The notes: generated by a model from the sequence alone, not told the origin. A DNA stretch of 64,000 nucleotides from CAYMDS01 sp964653195 (GCA_964653195.1 CAZZCX010000005.1:1-64000), one strand, 5' to 3'; shown: positions 26,599-34,860, counted from the stretch's first letter. Program-made: numbers and translations.

Positions 26599-27708
26599 TT
26601 ATAAAGAATTAAGTTCTACTTTCGCATCTGACAAATTTTCGTTATAAAATACAGCTTTTTCAAATTCCGTTCTCGCTAAAGTTTTCCCCCCTTTTATTTT
26701 ATATATTTTCCCTCTGATAATATAGACTTCAGAATAAGCGCGGTTATATCGATAAATGATATTATTTGTAATCGTAAATACCTTATCATAATTTCCTAAC
26801 ATGAAATAAGCTTCTACTGGCTCTAATTGATACCATAAAGTTCGAAATGGTATAAGATTTTCAACTTTCTCAAACTCATCTACTGATTTTTGGTATTCTT
26901 TAAGATAAAAGTATGCAACCGAGAGATTGAATCTGCTATATATATCATCTGGATTCGACTTCAGTTTTTCGATATTCCTAGATGCAGTTTTTTTCCATGC
27001 TACTTTTTCATTGATGTTTTCACCTATAATTTTTTCTGCAATTTCCTTTTTTTCTTTCGGAACTAGTACTAAGTATTCGTAGTCGAATTTCTCCCACATC
27101 GTATTGAAATCAGAATATGAAAAAGATAAATTAGCACCAGTATAAGAATCATCCTGAATTATGGTTTGTGTCGTATCGTTAAAACCTTTTATCACGCGGT
27201 AGTGACCTATATCTTCGTTTATCTGCAACCAAGTACGAGTAAGTATTGGGATATCATATGTTATAAACTTTTTCAAAAGTTCTATATCACCATTTGGTCT
27301 ATGATATGTATGAAGTCCATATGTTTTTGCATGTTTTTCAATCTCCTCAATAGTAACTGATTTATCATCATTATCGCCAACAGGATTCTGGAAAGGTCTT
27401 AATATTTGCCCTAACTCTTGTTGGGATGCCGTGATTCGATAATACGAAAGTAGCATTGAGTAAGAAGCGGGACCACAGTTATTAAAAGTCTGTTTTACAT
27501 AGTAGTTGTTATTTAATACTTTATTTTGAGGGATCTGTAATAAGGGAACAGTCATTGAGCTGGGAGTTTCATTCGTTTTGGTTGTAGCTGGATTTGTATG
27601 AGAACTATTCTGGTTTATGTCAGATTTTCTTTTCGAAAAAACAATAATAGAAATAGTAATTAAGTTTATGCAGATAATTACAAGTAATATGTAATTTATT
27701 TTTTTCAT
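26599..27708 (-). CDS. Exported C39-like cysteine peptidase with C-terminal TPR
   Basis: A 369-residue protein with a signal anchor (about 3-23), a papain-like Peptidase_C39_2 domain and a C-terminal tetratricopeptide region. The active-site cysteine lies in FNNCGPASYSMLL; the histidine is in IGHYRVIKGF and the following Asp in IIQDDSY. The TPR part includes NIEKLKSNPDDIYSRFNLSVAYF. Probably a surface protease or peptide-binding protein. It stands alone, convergent with the iron-permease gene. Confidence 0.83.
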   Translation of the reverse strand: MKKINYILLVIICINLITISIIVFSKRKSDINQNSSHTNPATTKTNETPSSMTVPLLQIPQNKVLNNNYYVKQTFNNCGPASYSMLLSYYRITASQQELGQILRPFQNPVGDNDDKSVTIEEIEKHAKTYGLHTYHRPNGDIELLKKFITYDIPILTRTWLQINEDIGHYRVIKGFNDTTQTIIQDDSYTGANLSFSYSDFNTMWEKFDYEYLVLVPKEKKEIAEKIIGENINEKVAWKKTASRNIEKLKSNPDDIYSRFNLSVAYFYLKEYQKSVDEFEKVENLIPFRTLWYQLEPVEAYFMLGNYDKVFTITNNIIYRYNRAYSEVYIIRGKIYKIKGGKTLARTEFEKAVFYNENLSDAKVELNSL

Positions 27709-27892
27709 AATCGCTATTGTAGCAAAAATTTATTAGTTAGATATTTCTTTATATTAATACACGCTATTCAGCTTTATATTACAAATATCCTTCAATAAAA
27801 AGATTTGAAGAAAAAGTGATTGTATCTTTTCGATATATGTGATCGATCGTAAAGTACATGTTTGACTGGTATAATATATTTTGAAATTTTGC

Positions 27893-27898
27893 TATAGT
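27893..27898 (+). promoter_or_regulatory. -10 hexamer TATAGT of the L,D-transpeptidase gene
   Basis: TATAGT lies 7 nt before the GTG start at 27906, so transcription should begin at or within a base or two of the start codon. A TTGACT at 27872-27877 is a possible -35, with a short 15-bp spacer. Confidence 0.45.
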
Positions 27899-27905
27899 TC
27901 TTTTT

Positions 27906-28490
27906 GTGAAGAAATTAATATTTTTGCTTATTTTCGTAATTGTTTTGGGAATTTTATCTTTATTTACTAAAACGAATGAAGAAAATGTAGCTAATAAGTT
28001 TGAAATAAAAAATGATTATTGGCTTGTGTTATATCGTAAGTCAAACAAAGAATTTTTATATTTAGGAATACCGGGAGATATGAAAAACAGTAAACTGATA
28101 AAAAGTTTTATTGTTAAGACGGGTATACCAGGTGAGCGTCCGACGCCATTGCCAAAATTAGTTGAATTAGATTACTGGATTATCACCAAAAAAGCAGAAT
28201 CATTTGAAAATCCTGAGACAGCACCATATTTTTTGAGTCTGAATATTCCTGCTCCTACCGGTATTCCTTTCGGACCTGAGCCTTATTTGGAATGCGGAGG
28301 CATTCAGTGTCAATGGGAGCTGCCTGGTGAGTTTGGTTTACATGGTGTAAATGGAGATGAGTCGAAATTGGCAAGCGAAAATCCGGGGAGTTCAGGTTGT
28401 ATCAGGCACAAAGATTCCGATATAACATATCTGTATAATCTTTTAAATCCAACAAAAGAAGAAATTAGGTATTACATAGAAGACATTTAG
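27906..28490 (+). CDS. L,D-transpeptidase (YkuD family)
   Basis: A 194-residue exported protein with a GTG start, signal anchor (about 3-20) and a YkuD catalytic domain. The motif GLHGVNGDE followed by SSGCIRHKDSD gives the HG...S.GC.R signature with the nucleophilic cysteine. The enzyme makes 3-3 peptidoglycan cross-links or attaches proteins to the wall, complementing the class A PBP elsewhere in the window. It is monocistronic. Confidence 0.88.
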   Translation: MKKLIFLLIFVIVLGILSLFTKTNEENVANKFEIKNDYWLVLYRKSNKEFLYLGIPGDMKNSKLIKSFIVKTGIPGERPTPLPKLVELDYWIITKKAESFENPETAPYFLSLNIPAPTGIPFGPEPYLECGGIQCQWELPGEFGLHGVNGDESKLASENPGSSGCIRHKDSDITYLYNLLNPTKEEIRYYIEDI

Positions 28491-28648
28491 AGAGTATAAA
28501 AATCTTTATTTTTAGGTGTCAATTAATTCATTAATTTTTAATTTCGAAAATATATGGAGATTGGAAAATAGATACTGGATATTTTTCTTTCAGCTGCATT
28601 TCAGCCACGATGATATAATTTAAGCTAAAATACGCGCAATTCATAAAT

Positions 28649-29323
28649 ATGAAAGTATTAGTTATCGAGGATGAGCATAAAATAGCACAGTCTATAAAAA
28701 GGGGACTTGAGTCGGAAAATTTTATTGTTGATATCGCGTTTGACGGTACAACAGGACTTGACCTCGCATTAGCTGAAGAATACGATGCGATAATTCTTGA
28801 TCGGCTTTTGCCAGGAGTAGATGGTATTACTATAGCCAAAAATTTAAGGAAAAACTTTAATCACACACCTATACTAATGCTTACAGCGAAAGAGCAGATT
28901 GAAGATAGGGTAGAAGGATTAGATTCGGGTGCAGATGATTATTTGTCAAAACCCTTTGCATTTTCAGAATTGGTTGCAAGAATTCGTGCTTTAATCAGAA
29001 GGCCAAAGGAATTTAAGAATCCTGTTTTGACAATCGGTGATTTATCTTTACATACTCAGACTTATGAAGTAAAAAGGTCAGGAAAAAGTATAAATCTAAC
29101 ATCTAAAGAATACTCACTTTTAGAATACCTCATGAGAAACAAAGAAAAAATAATTACCAAGGATCAAATTATAAATCACGTTTGGAGTTATGATGATGAT
29201 GTATTGCCAAATACAGTAGAGGTGTGGATACTTCATCTGCGTAAAAAAATTGATAAAGCATTTCCGCACAATAAGCCATTGATTCACACTGTAAGAGGAT
29301 TCGGATACAAGATCGTAAAATAA
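28649..29323 (+). CDS. OmpR-family response regulator
   Basis: A 224-residue regulator with an N-terminal receiver and a C-terminal winged helix. The acidic pocket is IEDEH, the phospho-acceptor aspartate is in IILDRLLPGVDG (Asp51), the switch threonine in MLTAKEQ and the lysine in SKPFAFSE. The winged-helix ends in HTVRGFGYKIVK. It is paired with the histidine kinase about 100 bp downstream, and the secreted helical protein at 30680 is a plausible target. Confidence 0.95.
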   Translation: MKVLVIEDEHKIAQSIKRGLESENFIVDIAFDGTTGLDLALAEEYDAIILDRLLPGVDGITIAKNLRKNFNHTPILMLTAKEQIEDRVEGLDSGADDYLSKPFAFSELVARIRALIRRPKEFKNPVLTIGDLSLHTQTYEVKRSGKSINLTSKEYSLLEYLMRNKEKIITKDQIINHVWSYDDDVLPNTVEVWILHLRKKIDKAFPHNKPLIHTVRGFGYKIVK

Positions 29324-29426
29324 AAAATCAAAAATTAGAAATAAAAAATACAGACTAAATTTGAAAAATATTTTAATTATTATTTTTTGTTTTTGAGATT
29401 TTATTTTTAATATTTAATTTACTAAC

Positions 29427-30443
29427 GTGTTTCATTCAGCAAAACTTAAATTAACCGCTTGGTATCTTCTCATCATCATGATTATAAGCGTGATGTTCAG
29501 TATCGGCATTTTCAGAATTTTGAGCATGGAGCTAGATCGCATCGCTTATCAGAGAAGAATTAGATTTGAGCAGGTTGAGTCAGATTGGAGACTACCTTAT
29601 ACGTTACGTAACTATCTGATGAACAGACTTGATCCTGAAGTGATAAGTGAAGCAAAAGGAAGGTTAGCGTCGCAACTTATTTTAATTAATGGTGGTATTT
29701 TGATAGCTGCAAGTCTTGCAGGATACTTTCTAGCCGGTAGAACATTAAAACCAATTCAGCAAATGGTAGATGATCAGAAACGGTTTATAGCTGATGCCTC
29801 ACATGAGCTTAGAACCCCACTTACTTCGTTGCGATCTGAAATAGAAGTTGGCTTGATGGATGAAAAAATGAACTTAAATGACACAAAGGTTTTATTGAAA
29901 AGCAATCTTGAGGAAGTCATCAAATTACAGTCTCTAACTGACAAGCTTTTGACTTTGGCAAAAAAGAACGATGTTTCAATCCAGCAAGTATACAAACGAG
30001 TATCGCTAAAGTTATGTCTAGATAATGCGATAAAGAAATTGAATGGATCTTTTAAGAAAAAAAACATTGTGCTTAAAAAAGATATAAAAGAAATTTATAT
30101 AAATGCGAAGGAAGATCGAATAACCGAATTGTTCGTCATACTTTTAGATAACGCTATGAAATATAGTTTGGTAAATAGTGAAATTAAAATTACTCTAAAA
30201 ATATGGCGAGGCATGGCATACGCATCTATAAAAGATTATGGCATTGGTATATCAAAAAAAGAGTTACCTCATATTTTTGATAGATTTTATCGTGCTGATT
30301 TATCAAGAACTGCAACTGTCGCCTCAGGCTTCGGATTGGGTTTGTCGATTGCTAGAGATATAGTAAAGGATCATTCAGGAAGTATCTATGTAAAAAGTAA
30401 AGAAAAAAAAGGATCTGAATTTATAGTGAAATTTCCTCTTTAA
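29427..30443 (+). CDS. Sensor histidine kinase of the two-component pair
   Basis: A 338-residue kinase with a GTG start and two membrane helices (about 10-30 and 90-110) around a short outer loop rich in Arg, Tyr and acidic residues. It has SHELRTPLTS (phospho-His), ILLDNAMKYS, KDYGIGISKKELPHIFDRFYR and GFGLGLSIARDIV. The short sensor loop of about 60 residues resembles kinases that sense metals or envelope stress. It follows the response regulator in the same direction. Confidence 0.93.
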   Translation: MFHSAKLKLTAWYLLIIMIISVMFSIGIFRILSMELDRIAYQRRIRFEQVESDWRLPYTLRNYLMNRLDPEVISEAKGRLASQLILINGGILIAASLAGYFLAGRTLKPIQQMVDDQKRFIADASHELRTPLTSLRSEIEVGLMDEKMNLNDTKVLLKSNLEEVIKLQSLTDKLLTLAKKNDVSIQQVYKRVSLKLCLDNAIKKLNGSFKKKNIVLKKDIKEIYINAKEDRITELFVILLDNAMKYSLVNSEIKITLKIWRGMAYASIKDYGIGISKKELPHIFDRFYRADLSRTATVASGFGLGLSIARDIVKDHSGSIYVKSKEKKGSEFIVKFPL

Positions 30444-30490
30444 GCATTTTTTCAGCTACAAATTATAATATAAAAAGTAATTATATATTT

Positions 30491-30552
30491 ATTCTTGGAG
30501 CAAAGTGTGAAGTTATAGGGTGTATAGTTCTCATATAATTCGAACAATATAT
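30491..30552 (-). repeat. Paired-hairpin repeat (family F1)
   Basis: Begins ATTCTTGGAGC and ends TTCGAACAATAT. GTTC-TC-AT pairs with AT-TC-GAAC in the second hairpin. The first hairpin is more degenerate (CTT...AAG). Confidence 0.65.
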
Positions 30553-30589
30553 TTCGAAAGGTCGCCAAGTTAAAACTTCGGCGAGGTGA

Positions 30590-30659
30590 CCCGCCTAAGC
30601 TAACTTTGGAACTTTTTAATACTATTCGTATACGTTCCAAAGAGCGCTTGAACGGCGGG
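30590..30659 (+). repeat. Structured element (family F4), copy A, in the leader of a secreted-protein gene
   Basis: The outer stem is CCCGCC/GGCGGG; the next stem AAGC/GCTT; then CTTTGGAAC/GTTCCAAAG; the tip is ATAC around loop TATTC and GTAT. The copy at 37839-37907 keeps the same folding with different bases (AATC/GATT, CTAC/GTAG). It lies directly before the ribosome-binding site of the gene at 30680. A further hairpin (TCGCC..GGCGA, 30562-30586) sits just upstream. Confidence 0.7.
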
Positions 30660-30679
30660 CGAGGAGGGGGGTGATAAAG

Positions 30680-31156
30680 ATGAATAAAAAATATATTTTA
30701 CCGGCAATTACCATCTTAGCAGCAGGAGCGATGCTTTTTGGTGCTACAACTACTTATGCGAATACTTATGATGCGCAAACATTTGTTCAGAAACTTGCGG
30801 TCAAGCTTGGAGTGTCGGAAGATAAAGTCCAAAATGCTGTAAATGATTTGAGAACTGAAAGGCAATCGGAAATGCAGAAAAAGCTTGAAGAAAAATTGAC
30901 ACAAGCCGTGAAAGACGGGAAAATTACCGAATCCCAAAAATCGGCGATTTTGGCAAAACATAAAGAAATGCAAGCAAAGCACATATCGAATAGAGATGTA
31001 TTTAAAGATATGACTGTCGAAGAGAGAAGAAGTGCGATGCAAAAAGAAAGAGATGAATTAAAGATTTGGGCTGATGAGCAAAATATAGATTTAAAAGAGT
31101 TATTAGGAATTAAGGGTAAATGGGGAATGGGGTGGAAGATGAAAATGATGCATTAA
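30680..31156 (+). CDS. Small secreted helical protein (CpxP/Spy-like in style), probable two-component target
   Basis: A 158-residue exported protein. The signal peptide (about 1-26) ends near TTYAN. The mature part is almost all charged amphipathic helix (KLGVSEDKVQNAVNDL, DMTVEERRSAMQKERDEL), with a Met/Trp/Lys-rich C-terminus (GKWGMGWKMKMMH) that could bind metal. The ATG at 30680 is chosen because a long GAGGAGGGGGGTGAT ribosome-binding site precedes it; the GTG at 30671 lies inside that site. Its place after a response regulator and kinase, with structured elements in its leader, suggests regulated expression. Function unknown. Confidence 0.7.
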   Translation: MNKKYILPAITILAAGAMLFGATTTYANTYDAQTFVQKLAVKLGVSEDKVQNAVNDLRTERQSEMQKKLEEKLTQAVKDGKITESQKSAILAKHKEMQAKHISNRDVFKDMTVEERRSAMQKERDELKIWADEQNIDLKELLGIKGKWGMGWKMKMMH

Positions 31157-31171
31157 ATCTGACACTTTTTT

Positions 31172-31207
31172 CAGCAAACACCGGCAGAAATGCTTGGTGT
31201 TCTGCTG
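31172..31207 (+). terminator. Hairpin downstream of the secreted-protein gene
   Basis: CAGCA-ACACC pairs with GGTGT-CTGCTG around a 13-nt loop. There is no strong T-run after it, so termination is only likely. Confidence 0.45.
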
Positions 31208-31231
31208 TAATTATTAATTATCCATTTTATA

Positions 31232-31257
31232 TGTCATCCTGAACTTGATTCAGGATC
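31232..31257. repeat. REP-like hairpin (family F2), single arm
   Basis: TGTCATCCTGAA followed by TTCAGGATC: ATCCTGAA pairs perfectly with TTCAGGAT. Same family as 35748-35806 and 40269-40341. Confidence 0.75.
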
Positions 31258-31308
31258 CTTATAGTTTTATATATACTTAAGAATTATATGAATTAATTAG
31301 TTTTATAT

Positions 31309-31314
31309 TATAAT
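31309..31314 (+). promoter_or_regulatory. -10 hexamer TATAAT, leaderless arrangement
   Basis: TATAAT ends 6 nt before the ATG at 31321, so the predicted transcript starts at the start codon. No clear -35 is seen. Confidence 0.55.
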
Positions 31315-31320
31315 TCGATT

Positions 31321-32451
31321 ATGGAAAATAATTTAACAGATTTATCCACTGAAAATGTACAAGAAAAAGTAATTTCAATACAAACAAATAAATTACACAA
31401 AATTATATTTTATAGTTTGATTTCAGTTATTTTAGTAGTTGTTTTCGGTTATGTAGTTTTAACTTTAAAGTCGAAAACAAGCTCGTTCAATCCTCAAATA
31501 ACTCAAACAAAAAAAATTACTAAAGATATTAAAGCATCAGTTACTCCCATACCTTTTGCAGAACTTACGATTCCTTATCTTCGCAATAAAAAATATATAA
31601 GTAAGTTAGGAGAACTGAATCAGGTATCCGTGGGATCTTATTATAAATCATTTATAACTTATTACACATCAGATGGGCTACGGGTAAACGGATTATTGAC
31701 TGTACCAAATGAAGAAATGCCGCAGGAAGGTTTTCCGGCAATTGTTTTCGTACATGGTTATATACCGCCTGCAATATATTCAACAACGAGTGAAGCTTAT
31801 TTTGCGTATGTCGATTATCTCGCAAGTTCTGGATTTGTGGTTTTCAAAATTGATCTGAGGGGACATGGCTCATCTGAGGGAGAGGCAGGAGGAGGTTATT
31901 ATGGATCGGATTATGTGTCAGATATTCTTCATGCATATAATGCCCTAGAGAATCTCGAATATGTGAATCCAAAAAAGATCGGTTTATGGGGGCATAGTAT
32001 GAGTGGAAATGCTGTTTTGAGAAGTATGGCTGCTCGACCTGAAATACCGGCAGGAGTGATATGGGCAGGTGCAGTATATACCTATGTAGATATGCAGAAG
32101 TATGGAATCAGTGATTCAAGTTATCAACCACCTGTCTCTAATATTCAACGTCAAAATAGACGTAGGGAATTATTTGAAAAGTATGGGAGCCCAAGTGCGA
32201 CCAGTGCGTTTTGGAAGCAAGTGGCACCGACTAATTATTTATTTGATTTGAAAGGCGCAATAAGTCTTCATCATGCAGTGGATGACTCAGTCGTAAATAT
32301 CGGCTACAGTCGTGATTTAAATGGTCTACTTGATGACACAAGTGTTGAGCATGAATTGTATGAATACGATTCTGGCGGACATAATATCTCAGGTAGTAGT
32401 TTCACTCTCGCAATGCAAAGAACTGTAGAATTCTTCAAAAAACATTTGTAA
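31321..32451 (+). CDS. Membrane-anchored alpha/beta hydrolase (paralogue of 11221-12312)
   Basis: A 376-residue hydrolase with a cytoplasmic N-terminus of about 25 residues, one membrane helix (about 27-48) and an outer alpha/beta-hydrolase domain. It shows IVFVHGYIPP, DLRGHGSSEGEA, the nucleophile elbow GHSMSG, HHAVDDSV (acid) and GGHNIS (base). The motif order and spacing match the protein at 11221-12312, so the two arose by duplication. Probably an esterase or peptidase working outside the cell membrane. Confidence 0.87.
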   Translation: MENNLTDLSTENVQEKVISIQTNKLHKIIFYSLISVILVVVFGYVVLTLKSKTSSFNPQITQTKKITKDIKASVTPIPFAELTIPYLRNKKYISKLGELNQVSVGSYYKSFITYYTSDGLRVNGLLTVPNEEMPQEGFPAIVFVHGYIPPAIYSTTSEAYFAYVDYLASSGFVVFKIDLRGHGSSEGEAGGGYYGSDYVSDILHAYNALENLEYVNPKKIGLWGHSMSGNAVLRSMAARPEIPAGVIWAGAVYTYVDMQKYGISDSSYQPPVSNIQRQNRRRELFEKYGSPSATSAFWKQVAPTNYLFDLKGAISLHHAVDDSVVNIGYSRDLNGLLDDTSVEHELYEYDSGGHNISGSSFTLAMQRTVEFFKKHL

Positions 32452-32458
32452 TGGTAAT

Positions 32459-32518
32459 ATTCTTCGAGCGAAGCGAGAAGTAAACAGCAGTAGTTCTCAT
32501 TTCATTCGAACAATAAAT
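32459..32518 (-). repeat. Paired-hairpin repeat (family F1), left of the GIY-YIG gene
   Basis: ATTCTTCGAGCGAAGCGAG through TTCGAACAATAAAT. Part of a 74-bp direct repeat (32457-32530) matching 32826-32899 with 3 differences. A further half element (CTTC-GA-AGCG...CGCT-GA-GAAG) follows at 32522-32552. Confidence 0.85.
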
Positions 32519-32563
32519 ACTATTCTTCGAAGCGTGAAGCGCTGAGAAGTAAAGTGCAATAAT

Positions 32564-32821
32564 ATGCCCAAGAGATGGAAGTGGTACGTATATATTTTAG
32601 AGTGCTTAGATGGATTTTACTATACAGGTATTACTTGGAATTTAGATTTAAGAATGGAACAACATAAAAGCGGGATTGGTAGTAATTTTACTAAAAAACA
32701 TGGATTTAAAAAGCTTCGTTATTTTGAGGAATTTTTTGATTTAATACAAGCAAGAGAAAGAGAAATTCAACTTAAGGACTATAGTAGAAAGAAAAAAGAA
32801 GCTTTATTTTTAAGGCAATAG
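32564..32821 (+). CDS. GIY-YIG domain nuclease, stand-alone
   Basis: An 85-residue single-domain GIY-YIG protein of the YhbQ/UvrC-like superfamily. The signature reads VYILECLDGFYYTGIT, followed by the helix with the conserved arginine (DLRMEQHKSG) and a late glutamate (REREIQLK). Small solo members are thought to nick or cut DNA, and many are of unknown role. The gene lies between two nearly identical 74-bp hairpin repeats, offset 369 bp from each other, so gene plus one repeat looks like a unit. Confidence 0.85.
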   Translation: MPKRWKWYVYILECLDGFYYTGITWNLDLRMEQHKSGIGSNFTKKHGFKKLRYFEEFFDLIQAREREIQLKDYSRKKKEALFLRQ

Positions 32822-32827
32822 GAATAT

Positions 32828-32887
32828 ATTCTTCGAGCGAAGCGAGAAGTAACCAGCAGTAGTTCTCATTTCATTCGCACAATAAAT
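32828..32887 (-). repeat. Paired-hairpin repeat (family F1), right of the GIY-YIG gene
   Basis: Nearly identical to the copy at 32459-32518. It lies 7 bp after the GIY-YIG stop. Confidence 0.85.
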
Positions 32888-32890
32888 ACC

Positions 32891-32957
32891 ATTCTTCGAG
32901 CCAAGCGAGAAGTAGTGAGAAGTTAATAATTAGTTCTTGTTTTACTCGAACAATATA
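32891..32957 (-). repeat. Paired-hairpin repeat (family F1), second copy right of the GIY-YIG gene
   Basis: CTTC-GA-GC pairs with GC-GA-GAAG, and GTTC-TT-GT pairs with AC-TC-GAAC. The stems differ from the neighbouring copy yet remain complementary. It ends exactly at the msrB stop codon. Confidence 0.8.
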
Positions 32958-33341
32958 TCATTCTTTCAAAAGTGTAGGTAATTTTTGATCCTTTGGTATA
33001 AACTTTATTGAAAGTGAATTCACACAATGCCTCGTATTTTTGTCTGTCATAAATTCACCGGTGAATACATGGCCTAAGTGGCCGTCACAATTAGCGCATA
33101 CTATTTCAGTTCTGCTTCCGTCAGAATCCGGTATTCTTTTTACGGCATTTGGAAAATCTTCATCAAATGCGGGCCAGCCGCAGTGGGCGTCGAATTTGGA
33201 TTTGGACGAGAAAAGGGGAGAGTTGCATCTTCTGCAGATGAAAGTTCCTTCTTCATAAAAATCATCGTATTCGCCTGAAAATGGTGCTTCGGTACCTTTA
33301 TATACAATTATATTCTTTTCTTCGGGTGTGAGTTTATTCAT
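32958..33341 (-). CDS. msrB: Peptide-methionine (R)-S-oxide reductase
   Basis: A 127-residue MsrB that repairs oxidised methionine in proteins. It has two zinc CxxC pairs (CRRC and CANC), the substrate loop HCGWPAFDE and the catalytic cysteine in RHCVNSLSIKF. There is no signal peptide, so it is cytoplasmic, unlike the exported redox proteins nearby. The coiled-coil gene ends 4 bp upstream, so they probably share a transcript. Confidence 0.95.
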   Translation of the reverse strand: MNKLTPEEKNIIVYKGTEAPFSGEYDDFYEEGTFICRRCNSPLFSSKSKFDAHCGWPAFDEDFPNAVKRIPDSDGSRTEIVCANCDGHLGHVFTGEFMTDKNTRHCVNSLSIKFIPKDQKLPTLLKE

Positions 33342-33345
33342 TCTT

Positions 33346-33738
33346 CTACTGAACTGGTGGGAGGTTAAGGTGTTTCTCGATTCGTTTTATTCTTTCATTA
33401 TGTAGTTCATATCCTCCCTCAATAAGCTCAGTAAGTGCTTCTATCGTTTCTTGTTGAGAAATTTCAATTCTTTGCTCAAGACTTCTATGTACTTTATCTA
33501 CTTTACTATTTATCGTTTCAACTTTTAATTCTAGAGTTTTTTGTCTATCTTCTACATTACCAAGTCTATCTTCTACATTACCAAGTCTATCTTCTACATT
33601 ACCAAGTCTATCTTCTACATTACCCAAGCGACTTTTTACCTCGCCCAAGTCTTGTTTGATTGGTTTAAGTTTTTGATCAAGTTTTTCATCAATCATTTCA
33701 CCAATTTGTTGTAGTAGTTGTTTGTTATCCATGATCAT
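33346..33738 (-). CDS. Coiled-coil protein with a 7-residue tandem repeat
   Basis: A 130-residue wholly helical protein. The centre holds four copies of LGNVEDR encoded by a 21-bp tandem repeat (33544-33627), flanked by other heptads (KVETINSKVDKVHRSLEQRIE). The start may be the second Met (33732). It should form a long parallel or antiparallel coiled coil. No partner is known; it precedes msrB on the same strand. Confidence 0.7.
   Translation of the reverse strand: MIMDNKQLLQQIGEMIDEKLDQKLKPIKQDLGEVKSRLGNVEDRLGNVEDRLGNVEDRLGNVEDRQKTLELKVETINSKVDKVHRSLEQRIEISQQETIEALTELIEGGYELHNERIKRIEKHLNLPPVQ
33544..33627. repeat. 21-bp tandem repeat, 4 copies, coding
   Basis: The unit TCTATCTTCTACATTACCAAG is repeated, the last copy slightly changed. 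On the minus strand each unit is one heptad, LGNVEDR. Repeat-number changes would lengthen the coiled coil in whole heptads. Confidence 0.92.
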
Positions 33739-33893
33739 ATACTACACATCGTGAAGTGAGTTTTCAATATAACAAAACATATTAATTTGTGTAAGTGTAA
33801 ATTTACCGAGGTGTCTTATCGGGGATACCTCTAAGATTTGCTACAAGTTAGTTGTTGTGAATTGATATATTATTTATAATATAGACTTAAGGT

Positions 33894-34526
33894 ATGGGAA
33901 AAGAAAAAGAGAAATCAGGAGGAGAACAGGATAAATTTAATATTTTGGCAGCTGCGAGAGATTTTGTGAATTCACTTCCAGACTATGAAGGCGATATTAT
34001 TGAGCAGGCTGAAGCTATAGCTGCGAGAGTAGAGTTAAGGGATTTAATGGATAGAATGGGAGATAAGTTTGCAGAATATCTGAAGCAATATCCCGATCTT
34101 ATAAAGGGGACAGCTTCTGTTTTTGCATTGCCTTATTTAGATGCGCTTGATACCTTGGATGAAGAATTTGAGGTAAGAATGACAGAAGCAGAAGGTGAGG
34201 ATCCGGATAGATTAAGGGATATTAAAAGAGAAAAGCAGTTAAGATACAATGACACAGCTTTAGAGGCATTAGGTACAGGTGTTGCATTGCTACGGGCAGG
34301 TAATCAATGGTCAAGGTTGCCTGGTGGTGAGCAGCTTACAAAACCGAGTCCTTTTGAAATAAGCACCGTTTTTATACATGTAGTTTCAGAGCGCTTAGGT
34401 GATCAGCAGATGGCAGCTCCTATCGGTTGGGATTTGTTGGTAAACGGTATGTTTGGGGTTACAGGGGTAAGCGTAGATCAAAGCATCAGAGATACCAGAG
34501 CTTATCTAAAAGGTTCTGATAAATAA
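33894..34526 (+). CDS. Hypothetical soluble protein, 210 aa
   Basis: Not recognised. A predominantly helical, acidic protein without signal peptide or membrane helices (for example IIEQAEAIAARVELRDLMDRM and TEAEGEDPDRLRDIKREKQLR). It is followed by a gene-poor, repeat-rich island. A TATAAT at 33875-33880 lies 13 nt before the ATG. Confidence 0.6.
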   Translation: MGKEKEKSGGEQDKFNILAAARDFVNSLPDYEGDIIEQAEAIAARVELRDLMDRMGDKFAEYLKQYPDLIKGTASVFALPYLDALDTLDEEFEVRMTEAEGEDPDRLRDIKREKQLRYNDTALEALGTGVALLRAGNQWSRLPGGEQLTKPSPFEISTVFIHVVSERLGDQQMAAPIGWDLLVNGMFGVTGVSVDQSIRDTRAYLKGSDK

Positions 34527-34553
34527 ATATCAATTCATAAGAGGATAGCCTTC

Positions 34554-34650
34554 AGATGTTTAAAAAAGCATGGGTAAGGTATGCTTTAGAGATTTGTCTC
34601 CCAAAGATTACTCTTTAGGAGACTCCTCACCCACACTTTCCTAAACATCT
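34554..34650 (+). ncRNA. Candidate branched structured RNA or 3' element
   Basis: The closing stem AGATGTTTA/TAAACATCT encloses TGGGT/ACCCA, a GCAT/ATGC arm and a strong arm GTCTCC-AAAG/CTTT-GGAGAC. It lies 27 bp after the 210-residue gene. Only one copy is seen, so no covariation can be checked. It may be a terminator-like 3' structure. Confidence 0.4.
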
Positions 34651-34670
34651 AATTTTAATAATTCCTATTT

Positions 34671-34860
34671 GTACTTTCTATCGAGAAAGTACCAAAGCTT
34701 GAGAGCTAGTGAGAGTCGACCGGTTTTGTTTCGTTCTCTCCTCGGGGAATTGTCCACCCCTTTCCTTCACTCTCCGCCTTGGGCGGATCGAAAGGGATTT
34801 CCCCTGAGTCGTTCACGTCACAAAACTATTTCGGTCTTTGTCTCAACGCTCGCATTTTAG
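34671..34860 (+). repeat. Structured element (family F3), copy A
   Basis: A 5' hairpin GTACTTTCT/AGAAAGTAC, then a long-range stem GTTTTGT/ACAAAAC, then a nested domain GGGGAA/TTCCCC, CCCTTTC/GAAAGGG and CCGCC/GGCGG. Copy B (35280-35462) has the same order with compensated changes. Conserved unpaired text includes TTGTCC and CTTCACTC. Confidence 0.75.

Noticed and set aside
33544..33627. Regular 21-bp repeats suggesting a CRISPR array
   Set aside because: The units are directly tandem with no spacers and encode coiled-coil heptads on the minus strand; no cas genes are present.
34669..34860. Short open frame on the plus strand across the F3 element
   Set aside because: The frame runs through covarying hairpins; it is better explained as a by-product of structure than as a protein. 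The same applies to the frames at 35028-35264 and 37188-37448.
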